Shown: positions 41,435 to 50,477, counted from the stretch's first letter. The stretch is DNA of 64,000 nt from an uncultured Lachnospiraceae bacterium (GCA_958402795.1 CATXUX010000004.1:77335-141334), one strand, 5' to 3'. Program-made: numbers and translations. Notes: a model not told the origin generated them from the letters alone.

Positions 41435-41728
41435 ATGGCAAATAAGATTTCGGACGAAACGATTGAATATGTCGGCATTCTGGCGAAGCTGGAGCTGTCT
41501 GCCGAGGAGCAGGAGACGGCGAAGGCGGACATGGAGAAGATGCTGGATTATATCGACACGCTGAATGAACTGGATACGGAGGGGATTGAACCGATGTCCC
41601 ATGTATTTCCGGTGAACAATGTGTTCCGTGAGGACGTAGTGACGAACGGAAACGGCGTGGAACAGACGCTTGCAAATGCACCGCTTGCGAAACACGACAG
41701 TTTCAAGGTGCCAAAGACGATTGGATAG
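41435..41728 (+). CDS. gatC: Glu/Asp-tRNA amidotransferase subunit C
   Basis: This 97-residue protein matches GatC in length and sequence (ISDETIEYVGILAKLELS near the start and MSHVFPVNNVFREDVV near residue 55). GatC wraps around GatA and GatB and stabilises the complex. AGGAGGACAGG lies ahead of the ATG at 41435. It is followed by gatA after 16 bases. Confidence 0.93.
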   Translation: MANKISDETIEYVGILAKLELSAEEQETAKADMEKMLDYIDTLNELDTEGIEPMSHVFPVNNVFREDVVTNGNGVEQTLANAPLAKHDSFKVPKTIG

Positions 41729-41744
41729 AAAGGCGGACGAAGAG

Positions 41745-43226
41745 ATGGACATCTTACATTTGACAGCCGTGGAGCTGGGGAAGAAAATTCAGGCGAAAGA
41801 ACTCTCCGCTGTGGAGGCGGCAAAGGCAGCGATCGCCCGTGCAAAGACGGTGGAACCTGAGATCAACAGTTATGTGACGCTGGATGAAGAAGGCGCACTG
41901 ATGCAGGCGGAAGCGGTACAGAGAAGGATTGAAGCGGGAGAGCTGAGAGGACCGCTCGCAGGAGTTCCGGTGGCGATCAAGGATAATATGTGTATCAAAG
42001 GGCAGCTTACAACATGCAGCTCAAAGATTCTCTATAATTTTAAACCGACTTATACAGCAGAAGCGGTAGAAAACCTGAAAAATGCAGGCGCGGTCATCCT
42101 CGGCAAGACGAACATGGACGAATTTGCAATGGGAAGCACAACAGAGACGTCGTATTTCGGACCGACCAGAAATCCGCATAACCAGAAGCATGTGCCGGGC
42201 GGATCATCCGGCGGCTCCTGCGCGGCGGTGGCAGCGCAGGAATGCTTCTATGCGCTTGGGTCCGATACCGGCGGATCCATCCGCCAGCCGAGTTCATTCT
42301 GCGGTGTGGTCGGTATGAAACCGACGTATGGAACGGTGTCCCGGTACGGACTTGTGGCGTATGGTTCATCTCTTGACCAGATCGGGCCGGTCGCGAAAGA
42401 TGTGACGGACTGTGCCGCAATACTGGAGACGATCGCGTCCCATGACAGAAAAGACAGTACCTCTGTGCAGAGAGAGGACTATGATTTTACGAGCGCGCTG
42501 ACAGAAGATGTAAAGGGACTTCGAATCGGGATTCCGAAAGATTATTTTGGGGACGGACTGAACGGTGAAGTGAAAGAAGCGATCCTGCGGGCGGCGAAAG
42601 TGCTGGAGGAACGCGGCGCGATCGTGGAAGAATTTGATCTGAGCCTTGTGAAATATGCGATTCCGGCGTACTATGTGATCGCATCGGCCGAGGCAAGTTC
42701 CAACCTGGAGCGGTTTGACGGTGTGAAGTACGGATACCGGACGGAACAATATGAAGGACTCCATAACATGTACAAAAAGACTCGTTCAGAAGGATTCGGA
42801 CCGGAGGTAAAACGCCGGATCATGCTCGGTTCCTTTGTATTGAGTTCCGGATATTATGACGCGTACTATCTGAAAGCGCTTCGCACAAAAGCATTGATCA
42901 AGCAGGCGTTTGACAAGGCATTTGAGACATATGATATCATTCTTGCACCGGCGGCACCGACGACCGCGCCGGAGCTGGGAAAGAGTCTGAGCAACCCGAT
43001 CCAGATGTATCTGAGCGACATTTACACGGTCTCTGTTAATCTGGCGGGACTGCCGGGAATATCTATTCCGGTCGGAAAGGATGCAAAAGGTCTTCCGATC
43101 GGAATGCAGATGATCGGAAATGCATTTCAGGAGAAGACACTGATCCGCGCGGCATACACTTATGAATGTGCGACAGAGAAGGAATATGAAGTTCCTGCAG
43201 ATTTGAAGACAGGAAAGGAGGCGTGA
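41745..43226 (+). CDS. gatA: Glu/Asp-tRNA amidotransferase subunit A
   Basis: This 493-residue protein is an amidase-signature enzyme that frees ammonia from glutamine or asparagine for the transamidation step. The catalytic Lys is in GVPVAIKDNM (about residue 78), and the two Ser are in PGGSSGGSCAAVAA and GSDTGGSIRQPSSFCG (about 150-185), giving the Ser-cisSer-Lys triad. Start at ATG 41745, with GAAAGGCGG nine bases upstream. GatA works as a heterotrimer with the neighbouring GatC and GatB in the cytoplasm. Confidence 0.95.
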   Translation: MDILHLTAVELGKKIQAKELSAVEAAKAAIARAKTVEPEINSYVTLDEEGALMQAEAVQRRIEAGELRGPLAGVPVAIKDNMCIKGQLTTCSSKILYNFKPTYTAEAVENLKNAGAVILGKTNMDEFAMGSTTETSYFGPTRNPHNQKHVPGGSSGGSCAAVAAQECFYALGSDTGGSIRQPSSFCGVVGMKPTYGTVSRYGLVAYGSSLDQIGPVAKDVTDCAAILETIASHDRKDSTSVQREDYDFTSALTEDVKGLRIGIPKDYFGDGLNGEVKEAILRAAKVLEERGAIVEEFDLSLVKYAIPAYYVIASAEASSNLERFDGVKYGYRTEQYEGLHNMYKKTRSEGFGPEVKRRIMLGSFVLSSGYYDAYYLKALRTKALIKQAFDKAFETYDIILAPAAPTTAPELGKSLSNPIQMYLSDIYTVSVNLAGLPGISIPVGKDAKGLPIGMQMIGNAFQEKTLIRAAYTYECATEKEYEVPADLKTGKEA

Positions 43227-43231
43227 CCGGG

Positions 43232-44668
43232 ATGTATAAACAGTATGAAACCGTAATCGGACTGGAGGTCCATATAGAACTTGCGACAAAGACGAAGATT
43301 TTCTGCGGATGCAGTACAGAATTCGGTGGCGCGCCGAATACCCATACCTGTCCGGTGTGTACCGGTATGCCGGGATCACTTCCGGTGCTGAACAAGCAGG
43401 TGGTAGAATATGCGATGGCGATCGGCCTTGCGACGAACTGCAAGATCACGCAGGTGTGCAAGTTTGACCGGAAGAACTATTTTTACCCGGATAATCCGCA
43501 GAATTATCAGATTTCCCAGTTGTATCTGCCGATCGCGCGGGACGGCTATGTGGAGATCGAAGCCGGAAATACGACAAAGAAGGTGCGGATTCATGAGATG
43601 CATATGGAAGAAGATGCGGGAAAGCTGATTCATGATGAGTGGGACGATACGTCTCTTGTCGATTATAACCGGAGCGGTGTGCCGCTTGTGGAAATTGTGT
43701 CCGAGCCGGATATGCGTTCCGCGGAGGAAGTGATCGCATACCTGGAAAAACTGCGGACAATCGTGCAGTATCTCGGCGCGTCGGACTGCAAACTGCAGGA
43801 AGGCTCCATGCGTGCCGACGTCAACCTTTCCGTGCGTGAGGCGGGGAGCGACACGTTCGGAACAAGAACCGAGATGAAAAACCTGAACTCCTTTAAAGCA
43901 ATCGCACATGCGATTGAAGGGGAGAAACAGCGGCAGATTGAGCTGCTGGAAGCCGGAAAAGAGGTGGTGCAGGAGACAAGGCGGTGGGATGATAATAAGG
44001 AAAGCTCCTATGCGATGCGCTCCAAGGAGGACGCCAAAGACTATCGCTACTTCCCGGAGCCGGATCTGGTGCCGATCGTGATCAGGGACGAATGGATTGC
44101 AAAGATCAAAAGCCAGCAGCCGGAGTTCCGCGCTCAGAAGCTGGAACGATATAAACAGGAATTTGACATTCCGCAGTATGACGCGGAGATTCTGACAGAG
44201 TCCAAGAAGCTGGCGGATCTGTTCGAGGCGACGACCGCAGTCTGCGGCAAACCCAAAAAAGTATCTAACTGGCTGATGGGCGAAACGATGCGTCTGATGA
44301 AAGAGAATGGAATGGAACCGGAGGAGCTGAGTTTTTCGCCGGAGAATCTGGCAAAACTCATTAACCTTGCCGATGCCGGAACGATCAACAATTCTGTGGC
44401 AAAAGAAGTGTTCGAGAAAGTATTTACAGAGGATGTAGATCCGGAGAAATATGTAGAAGAACATGGCTTGAAAACGGTGAACGATGAGGGCGCGCTCAAA
44501 GAAACTCTGGAGAAGGTGATCGCAGCAAACCCACAGGCAGTCGCAGATTTCAAGGGCGGCAAAGAAAAAGCGCTGGGGGCGCTTGTGGGACAGACCATGA
44601 AAGCCATGAAAGGAAAAGCAAACCCGGGAATGATCAATCAGATGCTACGGGAGATGCTGAAAAAATAG
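43232..44668 (+). CDS. gatB: Glu/Asp-tRNA amidotransferase subunit B
   Basis: This 478-residue protein is the kinase and tRNA-recognition subunit. It phosphorylates the misacylated Glu or Asp on the tRNA and uses ammonia from GatA. Features are YETVIGLEVHIELATKTKIF at the start, zinc ligands CGCS and CPVC (about 30-48), and the C-terminal YqeY-like helical domain. I chose ATG 43232, ten bases after AAAGGAGG; the GTG at 43223 lies too close to the ribosome site. The gene closes the operon and is followed by a terminator. Confidence 0.95.
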   Translation: MYKQYETVIGLEVHIELATKTKIFCGCSTEFGGAPNTHTCPVCTGMPGSLPVLNKQVVEYAMAIGLATNCKITQVCKFDRKNYFYPDNPQNYQISQLYLPIARDGYVEIEAGNTTKKVRIHEMHMEEDAGKLIHDEWDDTSLVDYNRSGVPLVEIVSEPDMRSAEEVIAYLEKLRTIVQYLGASDCKLQEGSMRADVNLSVREAGSDTFGTRTEMKNLNSFKAIAHAIEGEKQRQIELLEAGKEVVQETRRWDDNKESSYAMRSKEDAKDYRYFPEPDLVPIVIRDEWIAKIKSQQPEFRAQKLERYKQEFDIPQYDAEILTESKKLADLFEATTAVCGKPKKVSNWLMGETMRLMKENGMEPEELSFSPENLAKLINLADAGTINNSVAKEVFEKVFTEDVDPEKYVEEHGLKTVNDEGALKETLEKVIAANPQAVADFKGGKEKALGALVGQTMKAMKGKANPGMINQMLREMLKK

Positions 44669-44703
44669 CAAAAACGCTGGATAATAAAAACAAAATATTC
44701 AAA

Positions 44704-44745
44704 GAAAAAGGACGGCCAGGTAAAAAGGACTGTCCTTTTTCTCTT
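44704..44745 (+). terminator. Terminator of the aspS-gatCAB operon
   Basis: GAAAAAGGAC and GTCCTTTTTC arms form the hairpin (44704-44713 and about 44732-44741) 35 bases after the gatB stop, ending in a T-rich run. It overlaps the long inverted repeat at 44737. Confidence 0.85.
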
Positions 44746-44782
44746 TATTTTTCGTGATTATTCACGAAAAATAAAGAGAAAA
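44737..44782. repeat. Perfect 21-bp inverted repeat with a four-base loop
   Basis: Bases 44737-44757 and 44762-44782 are exact reverse complements around TTAT. Its left arm begins in the T run of the gatB terminator, so the two hairpins compete for the same RNA. It may act as a back-up terminator or protect the 3' end of the transcript. Confidence 0.85.
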
Positions 44783-44845
44783 TTTATGCATTTTGCGAAT
44801 GGATAAAAACAAAAAAATGTGTTAGGATGTACAAAACGAATAAAT

Positions 44846-44925
44846 AAGAGCTGTCACTCCTAGGAGGCATTATCTTGATACATGAGTTGTATTTATGTGA
44901 AGATAATTTTTCGGGAGTTTTTTTA
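44846..44925 (+). promoter_or_regulatory. Leader of licT: RAT-like hairpin overlapping a terminator
   Basis: AAGAGCTGTCACTCC, TA, GGAGGCATTATCTT (44846-44876) folds into a stem with internal loops TGTCA and GCATT, close in shape to the RNA antiterminator sites (RAT) bound by LicT/BglG proteins. Its ACTCC arm can instead pair with GGGAGT (44913-44918), followed by seven T, to form a terminator that also contains ATTATCTT/AAGATAAT. The two folds exclude each other, so LicT probably controls its own transcript. The promoter upstream is not clear. The rest of 44783-44969 holds no gene. Confidence 0.55.
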
Positions 44926-44969
44926 ATTTTACAAAAAAGCCGAATTGCCTGCGACAGGAGGTGGATGTC

Positions 44970-45806
44970 TTGCGGGGGATTAAGAAACTGAATAATAACT
45001 TTGCACTTTGCAAAGACAGTGCGGGCGTGGAAGTAATTGCTTATGGAAGAGGAGTTGGTTTTGGAAAGTTTCCGTGCGAGATACCGCTGAAGAATCTCGA
45101 AGCTGTATATTATAATGTTACGCCGCAGGTGATACCGCTTCTTTCGACTATGAGAGAAGACGTATTCTGCGTAGCGACGGCAATCGTAGATTATGCGCGG
45201 GACACCTTGCGCAAACCAGTGCCGGAGAATCTTGTTTTTTCGCTGAGCGACCATATACAGTTTGCAATCGAGCGTCAGGAAAAGGGGATACCGGTCAAGG
45301 TACCTCTGGCATATGAAGTAGAGCATCTTTACGAAGAAGAGTATGCAGTCGGGAAATATGCAGTGAAAAAGATCCAGAGGGAGCTTCACGTCCGGCTTCC
45401 AAGAGATGAGATTGCCGGAATTGCCCTGCATTTTATCAATAATTATCAGAATTATGATGATACCGAAGACGCCGTGGAATTTGGGCGGATGCAGGAAACA
45501 TTGTTAAAGATCATTGATGATGAGATGAATGTATCCATTAACAGAGACAGCTATGACTGTTACCGTTTTATCACCCACATGAAGTATTTTGTGAAACGTG
45601 CGGACAATCAGGAATTGTACGGCGGCAATGGGGAGGACGGACTGTATACACATATGAAGCAGGAATATCCGAAGATTTTTTCCTGTATGCAGAAAATAGT
45701 GGAGTATTTACAGCCACTGCTGGATATCCAGTGTAGTGAAGAAGAACAATTGTATTTGATGATACATATTAATCGTTTGTGTGTGAAAGAGGACTGTCAC
45801 CGCTAA
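44970..45806 (+). CDS. licT: LicT/BglG-family transcription antiterminator
   Basis: This 278-residue protein has an N-terminal CAT RNA-binding domain (residues 1-55, IKKLNNNFALCKDSAGVEVIAYGRGVGF) and two PTS regulation domains (about 65-170 and 175-275). All four regulatory His are present: His95 and His154 in PRD1, His203 and His266 in PRD2. Such proteins stop transcription termination in beta-glucoside operons when the PTS transports its sugar. The start is probably TTG 44970, eight bases after AGGAGG; the in-frame GTG at 44961 overlaps the ribosome site. Starting at TTG gives the normal LicT N-terminus. The PTS genes follow. Confidence 0.9.
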   Translation: MRGIKKLNNNFALCKDSAGVEVIAYGRGVGFGKFPCEIPLKNLEAVYYNVTPQVIPLLSTMREDVFCVATAIVDYARDTLRKPVPENLVFSLSDHIQFAIERQEKGIPVKVPLAYEVEHLYEEEYAVGKYAVKKIQRELHVRLPRDEIAGIALHFINNYQNYDDTEDAVEFGRMQETLLKIIDDEMNVSINRDSYDCYRFITHMKYFVKRADNQELYGGNGEDGLYTHMKQEYPKIFSCMQKIVEYLQPLLDIQCSEEEQLYLMIHINRLCVKEDCHR

Positions 45807-45813
45807 GAGCATT

Positions 45814-45864
45814 ACCTCCCACGCAGCGCGGGTTTTTACGCCTGTGCCTGCCGGGAGGTTTTTT
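45814..45864 (+). terminator. Terminator between licT and the PTS genes, likely LicT-controlled
   Basis: ACCTCCC (45814-45820) and GGGAGGT (45853-45859) close a hairpin with further inner pairs, followed by a T run. It starts, like the licT leader, just after TAAGAGC, which hints that both are read by the same antiterminator. A clear RAT fold is not seen here. Confidence 0.7.
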
Positions 45865-45965
45865 CATGGGATCAGGGATCGGGCATAAGCGGCACCGTAA
45901 AAGAACCATGAGGTGCACAGCATGGTTTTTATATAGATAAAATAAAAGAAAAGGAAGAAAGAGGT

Positions 45966-47372
45966 ATGGCAAAGAAAAATTATGAAAAAATGTCAGAAGA
46001 GATTCTCAGGCTTGTCGGCGGCAAGGAAAATATTTCAGGTGCGCGCCACTGTGTGACACGTTTGCGCCTGAACCTTAAGGACAGAGGTCTTGTCCAGATG
46101 GGTGAACTAAAAAAGGCAGACGGAGTATTAGGGGTACAGGAGGTTTCCGGGGAATTGCAGATCATTATCGGAGCGGATGTCAGCAAGATATATCCGGTAT
46201 TTGTAAATCTTGCGGGGATTAAATCAAGCGAGATGATCCAGGAGAACAAGGACGAAAAGCAGGAGAAATTGTGGAAAAAGATTGGCAACGGATTTATTTC
46301 ATATTTGTCCAAGACTGTGACGGCGTTCATCCCATTACTGATCGGCGCGGCGCTGTGCAGGACGATCGCGATGATTTTCGGCCCGGACATGTTGGGACTG
46401 ATTTCCGGGGACAGTGATATTTATACGTTGCTGAATACAATCCTGTATAATGCCGTATTTTATTTTATGCCGGTTTACTTAGGATATTCAGCGGCAAAAA
46501 CACTGCATTATAATCCTATGTACGGTATGTTTATCGCCGCGATGATTATTGTCCCGGATTTTGTTGCAATGGTGGGGGTCAGGGAGACGTTTTCTGTATT
46601 TGGGATTCCTGCTCCGGTGGCAGGTTACGGGCAGTCGTTTCTGCCGATTATACTGGGCGCATGGATATGTAAATATGTATTGATCCTGATCAAGAAAATT
46701 TCGCCGGATTCTATGTTGTCCATACTGGAGCCTTTGCTGTTGATGCTGATAATGCCGGTCATTATGTTCGCAGTCTGCGCTCCACTTGGAAGTTACCTGG
46801 GAAGCGCCCTTGGGTCATTCTTTGAACTGCTGTCGAATTCGAATGTTGTTGTGCGGGCGATTGGCTGCATGCTTCTGGGAGCGACCATACCGTATATGAC
46901 TGCCGGCGGCATGCATGCGGTGGTGTATCAGTTTGCTTTTGTTACTTTTTTTGAAAATGGATATGAAACATTTGTCTTTCCGGCGGGATATAGCTTTTCG
47001 TTTGCAATTTGCGGACTGGCGTTAGGAGCCTTTTTGAAATTAAAAAAGGGAAAGCAGAAGAGCGCAGCTTTGTCTCACTTTACAACAGCCGCCCTGGCGG
47101 GCATCTCGGAACCAGCTTTATTTGGAATTGTATTTAAATATAAACGTGCGATTGCTGTTCTCTCGATTGTAAGTGGAATCGGCGGCCTATATTGTGGGAT
47201 TTTCCAGCCTGCTGTATATGGCGCGGGTACCATGCCAACCATTTTCACGCTTGTAGGAATGTGGGGCGGGAGTACGGCAAATGTGATCAACGGCCTGATC
47301 ATGTCAGGAATTGTGTTTGTTGCAGGGGCCGTCGGTTCATATTTTTTCATTGATTATAATACAGAATTGTAA
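45966..47372 (+). CDS. Beta-glucoside-type PTS permease, EIIBC
   Basis: This 468-residue membrane protein has an EIIB domain (residues 1-85) with the phosphorylated Cys29 in ARHCVTRLRL and an EIIC domain of the glucose/sucrose/beta-glucoside class with about ten helices (about 105-465; SKTVTAFIPLLIGAAL, GISEPALFGIVFKYK). The usual third domain, EIIA, is missing; a stand-alone EIIA gene closes the operon. It takes up and phosphorylates a beta-glucoside. AAGAAAGAGG precedes the ATG. LicT, one gene upstream, probably controls it by antitermination. Confidence 0.92.
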   Translation: MAKKNYEKMSEEILRLVGGKENISGARHCVTRLRLNLKDRGLVQMGELKKADGVLGVQEVSGELQIIIGADVSKIYPVFVNLAGIKSSEMIQENKDEKQEKLWKKIGNGFISYLSKTVTAFIPLLIGAALCRTIAMIFGPDMLGLISGDSDIYTLLNTILYNAVFYFMPVYLGYSAAKTLHYNPMYGMFIAAMIIVPDFVAMVGVRETFSVFGIPAPVAGYGQSFLPIILGAWICKYVLILIKKISPDSMLSILEPLLLMLIMPVIMFAVCAPLGSYLGSALGSFFELLSNSNVVVRAIGCMLLGATIPYMTAGGMHAVVYQFAFVTFFENGYETFVFPAGYSFSFAICGLALGAFLKLKKGKQKSAALSHFTTAALAGISEPALFGIVFKYKRAIAVLSIVSGIGGLYCGIFQPAVYGAGTMPTIFTLVGMWGGSTANVINGLIMSGIVFVAGAVGSYFFIDYNTEL

Positions 47373-47404
47373 ATAAAAATACGAAGGATAAAGGAGATTT
47401 TATT

Positions 47405-48466
47405 ATGGCTAAAGAAGTAGCGTTTAAGAATGTATCTGATCAGAAATTTTTTGTTGAATGCCTTGAGGCATCCCAGGCAAGTGTTGATGATATGACGGAT
47501 GGAGTACCGAAAGTTTTTGACAATGATTTTGACGACCACGCAAAATATGTGATGATTGATATGTATGGAATGTTGTTCCCGGATTGTGATACATCGAAAA
47601 AGCCGGTTATGTTTTTCCGTCATACGAACAAAGAAAAGTACCGCTTCGGAGGCTTTATTGAATTAGGGGATACGTATTTATCTACGCAGCAAGGCGGACA
47701 TTATACCGATATAGCACAGAAGGATACTACGGTAGACGAGTACTGCAAATTATGTGATGATCCGCTTACGTATGGCATTGAGACAAAGGAACCGTTTTCT
47801 GAATATCGTTTTTATGACGGGTATTCTACATGGAAAGAGGGAGATTTTTTTGATGTCAAGGCAGAACCATGGCCGGTTACGATTTATGACCATCAGTCGG
47901 CATATGTGAATCTGTCTGAGATTTGGCAGCCGGCTATAATCACGGGGACATATGAAGGAAAGCCGGTAATCGGTCTGGGTGGTTATGACCGGGTATTTAT
48001 GCGGCAGAGCGTCAACAAAGATACCGGTGAGGATCTGGGATATTTTTATGTGAATTTGGCGGGAGTAAGAGAAGACGGGCGAAGAGAGCAGATGCTTATG
48101 AATGTTGACTTTATTCACGGAAAGGTTCTGGCATACTACTGGCTGGAGGGAGAGAAGCCGGTTTTGAGCGATACGGTATCCATAGAAGCAGACTGGGTAC
48201 ATCTTCCGTATGTCGATGATGGAACCTGCGTATACAAAACCGCAGTCTTCCGGTTTGGAGGAAAGGAGATCCATTTCGAGGGAAAATGGAGATCCAAAGG
48301 ATTTACCGGGCATCCGCGGATCGAGAGACATGGACAGTCACAGGTATTTGGTACATTCTACGAAGGAAACACGCCCTATAAGCATACGCTGTTTTTGTCC
48401 TTCAATGAGCAGATGGAGGCGTATGACCATGTGCTAAAAAAACTGGGGTTTGATGTAATTGATTAA
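47405..48466 (+). CDS. Unrecognised protein of the beta-glucoside PTS operon
   Basis: This 353-residue acidic protein has no signal peptide or membrane helix, so it is cytoplasmic. I do not recognise its family. It is rich in aromatic residues and beta-strand-like stretches (YRFGGFIELGDTYLSTQQGG, EPWPVTIYDHQSAYVNLSEI, ADWVHLPYVDDGTCVYKTAVF, EIHFEGKWRSKGFTGHPRIE), which suggests a large beta-sandwich or lipocalin-like fold with several Trp-lined pockets. It lies between the PTS permease and the GH1 hydrolase with a good AAAGGAG site, so it is expressed with them. A likely place is processing of the phosphorylated sugar or of its aglycone; that is inferred from position only. Confidence 0.7.
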   Translation: MAKEVAFKNVSDQKFFVECLEASQASVDDMTDGVPKVFDNDFDDHAKYVMIDMYGMLFPDCDTSKKPVMFFRHTNKEKYRFGGFIELGDTYLSTQQGGHYTDIAQKDTTVDEYCKLCDDPLTYGIETKEPFSEYRFYDGYSTWKEGDFFDVKAEPWPVTIYDHQSAYVNLSEIWQPAIITGTYEGKPVIGLGGYDRVFMRQSVNKDTGEDLGYFYVNLAGVREDGRREQMLMNVDFIHGKVLAYYWLEGEKPVLSDTVSIEADWVHLPYVDDGTCVYKTAVFRFGGKEIHFEGKWRSKGFTGHPRIERHGQSQVFGTFYEGNTPYKHTLFLSFNEQMEAYDHVLKKLGFDVID

Positions 48467-48496
48467 GTATACTTGAAATGACAAAGGAGTGGTAAA

Positions 48497-49972
48497 ATGA
48501 TTTTTTCGAAAGGATTTCTCTGGGGCGGGGCGACGGCGGCAAACCAGTATGAGGGCGGATGGTCGGAAGGCGGAAAAGGAATCAGTACAGCTGACGTAAT
48601 GACGTCCGGAAGTCATATGCAGCCAAGGAGGGTTACATGGAAGAATCCGGAAACAGGAGAAACCGGATCGTCAAAACTGCATTTCCGTACGATGGAATTT
48701 CCAAAAGGGGCGGTACCGGCCGTGCTGGAGAATGAATACTATCCAAGCCATAATGCAACGGATTTTTATCATCACTTTAAAGAAGATATTGCCCTCATGG
48801 GAGAAATGGGATTTAAAACCTTCCGCATGAGTATGAACTGGGCGCGTATTTTCCCGAACGGGGATGATGAAGAAGCGAATGAGGAGGGACTTGCCTTCTA
48901 TGATGCCGTTTTTGATGAGTGCAGGAAATACGGGATCGAGCCGCTGGTTACGCTGTCGCACTATGAGACGCCATTGAATCTTGTCATACGATATGGAGGA
49001 TGGACGAACCGTAAATGTATTGATTTTTTTGAAAGATATGCGAAGACAGTATTCAACAGGTATAAAGGAAAAGTAAAGTACTATCTGACATTCAATGAGA
49101 TTAATATTATGGATATGATCCCTTTCATGGCCGGCGGGATTATGGACTGTTCGCCGCAGGCGAAGGCACAGGGCGCGCATAACCAGTTTGTGGCCAGTGC
49201 GAAAGTGGTCAGAGCCGCCCGTGAGATCGGGGGCGACATCAAAGTGGGTCAGATGCTGGCATACCAGCCATCATATGCGCTGACTTGTGATCCGGCGGAT
49301 CAGTTGCTGGTTATGAAGGAAAATCAGGACACGCTCTTTTATGCAGATGTGCAGACGGGCGGAGCTTATCCGGCTTACCGGCTAAAGAAGTATGAAAGAG
49401 AGGGGATTGTCCTTGAGGACTGTCCGGAAGATTATGAACTGTTAAAGGAATACAGCGCAGATTTTTTGAGCTTTTCCTGCTACGGCTCGGTGACGGTTAC
49501 AACACATGAAGCAGAATCAACAGGCGGAAATATGAGTATGGGGGTAAAAAATCCGTATTTGAAGGCAAATGCATGGGGATGGGCGACAGACCCCGCATGT
49601 TTAAGAATCGCGCTGAATGCATTGTATGAGCGTTATCACAAACCGTTGTGGATCGTAGAAAACGGTATCGGCTGGAACGACCGTATGGAAGAAGACGGAA
49701 GGATTCATGATTCTTACCGGATTGAGTACCTGCAGAAAAATATCGCGTCTATGCGGGATGCGGTCTGCCTGGACGGCGTTGAACTCATTGGATATACGAT
49801 GTGGGGATGCATAGACCTTGTATCGGCAGGCACCGGTGAAATGAAAAAAAGATATGGTTTTGTTTATGTGGACGCCGATGATTCCGGACACGGAAGTTTT
49901 AGGAGGTATAAAAAAGACAGCTTTTACTGGTATAAAAAGATGATTGCGTCCAACGGAGCAGACCTGGACTGA
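48497..49972 (+). CDS. GH1 6-phospho-beta-glucosidase
   Basis: This 491-residue TIM-barrel enzyme has the acid/base Glu201 in LTFNEINIM and the nucleophile Glu388 in WIVENGIGWND. LVSAGTGEMKKRYGFVYVD (about 441-459) carries the Ser, Lys and Tyr residues that bind the 6-phosphate in phospho-beta-glucosidases, so the substrate is the phosphorylated glucoside delivered by the PTS. AAAGGAGTGG precedes the ATG. It is cytoplasmic and works directly after EIIBC. The neighbours suggest an aryl or plant beta-glucoside. Confidence 0.93.
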   Translation: MIFSKGFLWGGATAANQYEGGWSEGGKGISTADVMTSGSHMQPRRVTWKNPETGETGSSKLHFRTMEFPKGAVPAVLENEYYPSHNATDFYHHFKEDIALMGEMGFKTFRMSMNWARIFPNGDDEEANEEGLAFYDAVFDECRKYGIEPLVTLSHYETPLNLVIRYGGWTNRKCIDFFERYAKTVFNRYKGKVKYYLTFNEINIMDMIPFMAGGIMDCSPQAKAQGAHNQFVASAKVVRAAREIGGDIKVGQMLAYQPSYALTCDPADQLLVMKENQDTLFYADVQTGGAYPAYRLKKYEREGIVLEDCPEDYELLKEYSADFLSFSCYGSVTVTTHEAESTGGNMSMGVKNPYLKANAWGWATDPACLRIALNALYERYHKPLWIVENGIGWNDRMEEDGRIHDSYRIEYLQKNIASMRDAVCLDGVELIGYTMWGCIDLVSAGTGEMKKRYGFVYVDADDSGHGSFRRYKKDSFYWYKKMIASNGADLD

Positions 49973-49985
49973 GAGGAGAAAAGAG

Positions 49986-50477
49986 ATGTTTTCCTTTTTA
50001 AAACAGAAGCATACAAAGAAAAAAAGTGATCTGTTTGCGTATGTAAGCGGACGGGTGATACCCATTGAAGAAGTGAAGGACGGAGTGTTTTCGGAGAAAA
50101 TACTGGGCGACGGACTTGCAATCCTGCCGGAGGAAGACATCCTGTGCGCTCCCTGCGATGGTGAAATCGTAATGATGATGAAAGAAAGCGGACATGCCTG
50201 CGGCATAAGACTGGAGAACGGCATAGAAATCCTTCTCCATATCGGACTTGATACGGTGGATATGCAGGGCAGCGGGTTTCGTATGTTGGTGGAGGAACAC
50301 GACCGGGTAAAAAGAGGGCAGGAGCTGATTCAGTTTGACAGAGAAAAAATCAGGGAAGCAGGTTGCCGGGATGAGGTGATTCTGGTCGTTCCGGATACCG
50401 GTAGTGCGGGATCAATCCAAATCTTTTCGGGACAATATGCCTATAGGGGAGAAACGAAAGTCATGCAGATTGAATGA
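49986..50477 (+). CDS. Glucose-type PTS EIIA (Crr-like)
   Basis: This 163-residue protein is a stand-alone EIIA of the glucose family. The phosphorylated His85 lies in ILLHIGLDTV and the supporting His70 in ESGHACGIRL. It passes phosphate from HPr to the EIIB domain of the permease at 45966, which lacks its own EIIA. GAGAGGAG is about eight bases before the ATG at 49986. It is the last gene of the LicT operon. Confidence 0.92.
   Translation: MFSFLKQKHTKKKSDLFAYVSGRVIPIEEVKDGVFSEKILGDGLAILPEEDILCAPCDGEIVMMMKESGHACGIRLENGIEILLHIGLDTVDMQGSGFRMLVEEHDRVKRGQELIQFDREKIREAGCRDEVILVVPDTGSAGSIQIFSGQYAYRGETKVMQIE

Noticed and set aside
43376..44464. Long open frame (362 codons) antisense to gatB
   Set aside because: gatB is complete and conserved over the whole stretch; the antisense product resembles nothing.
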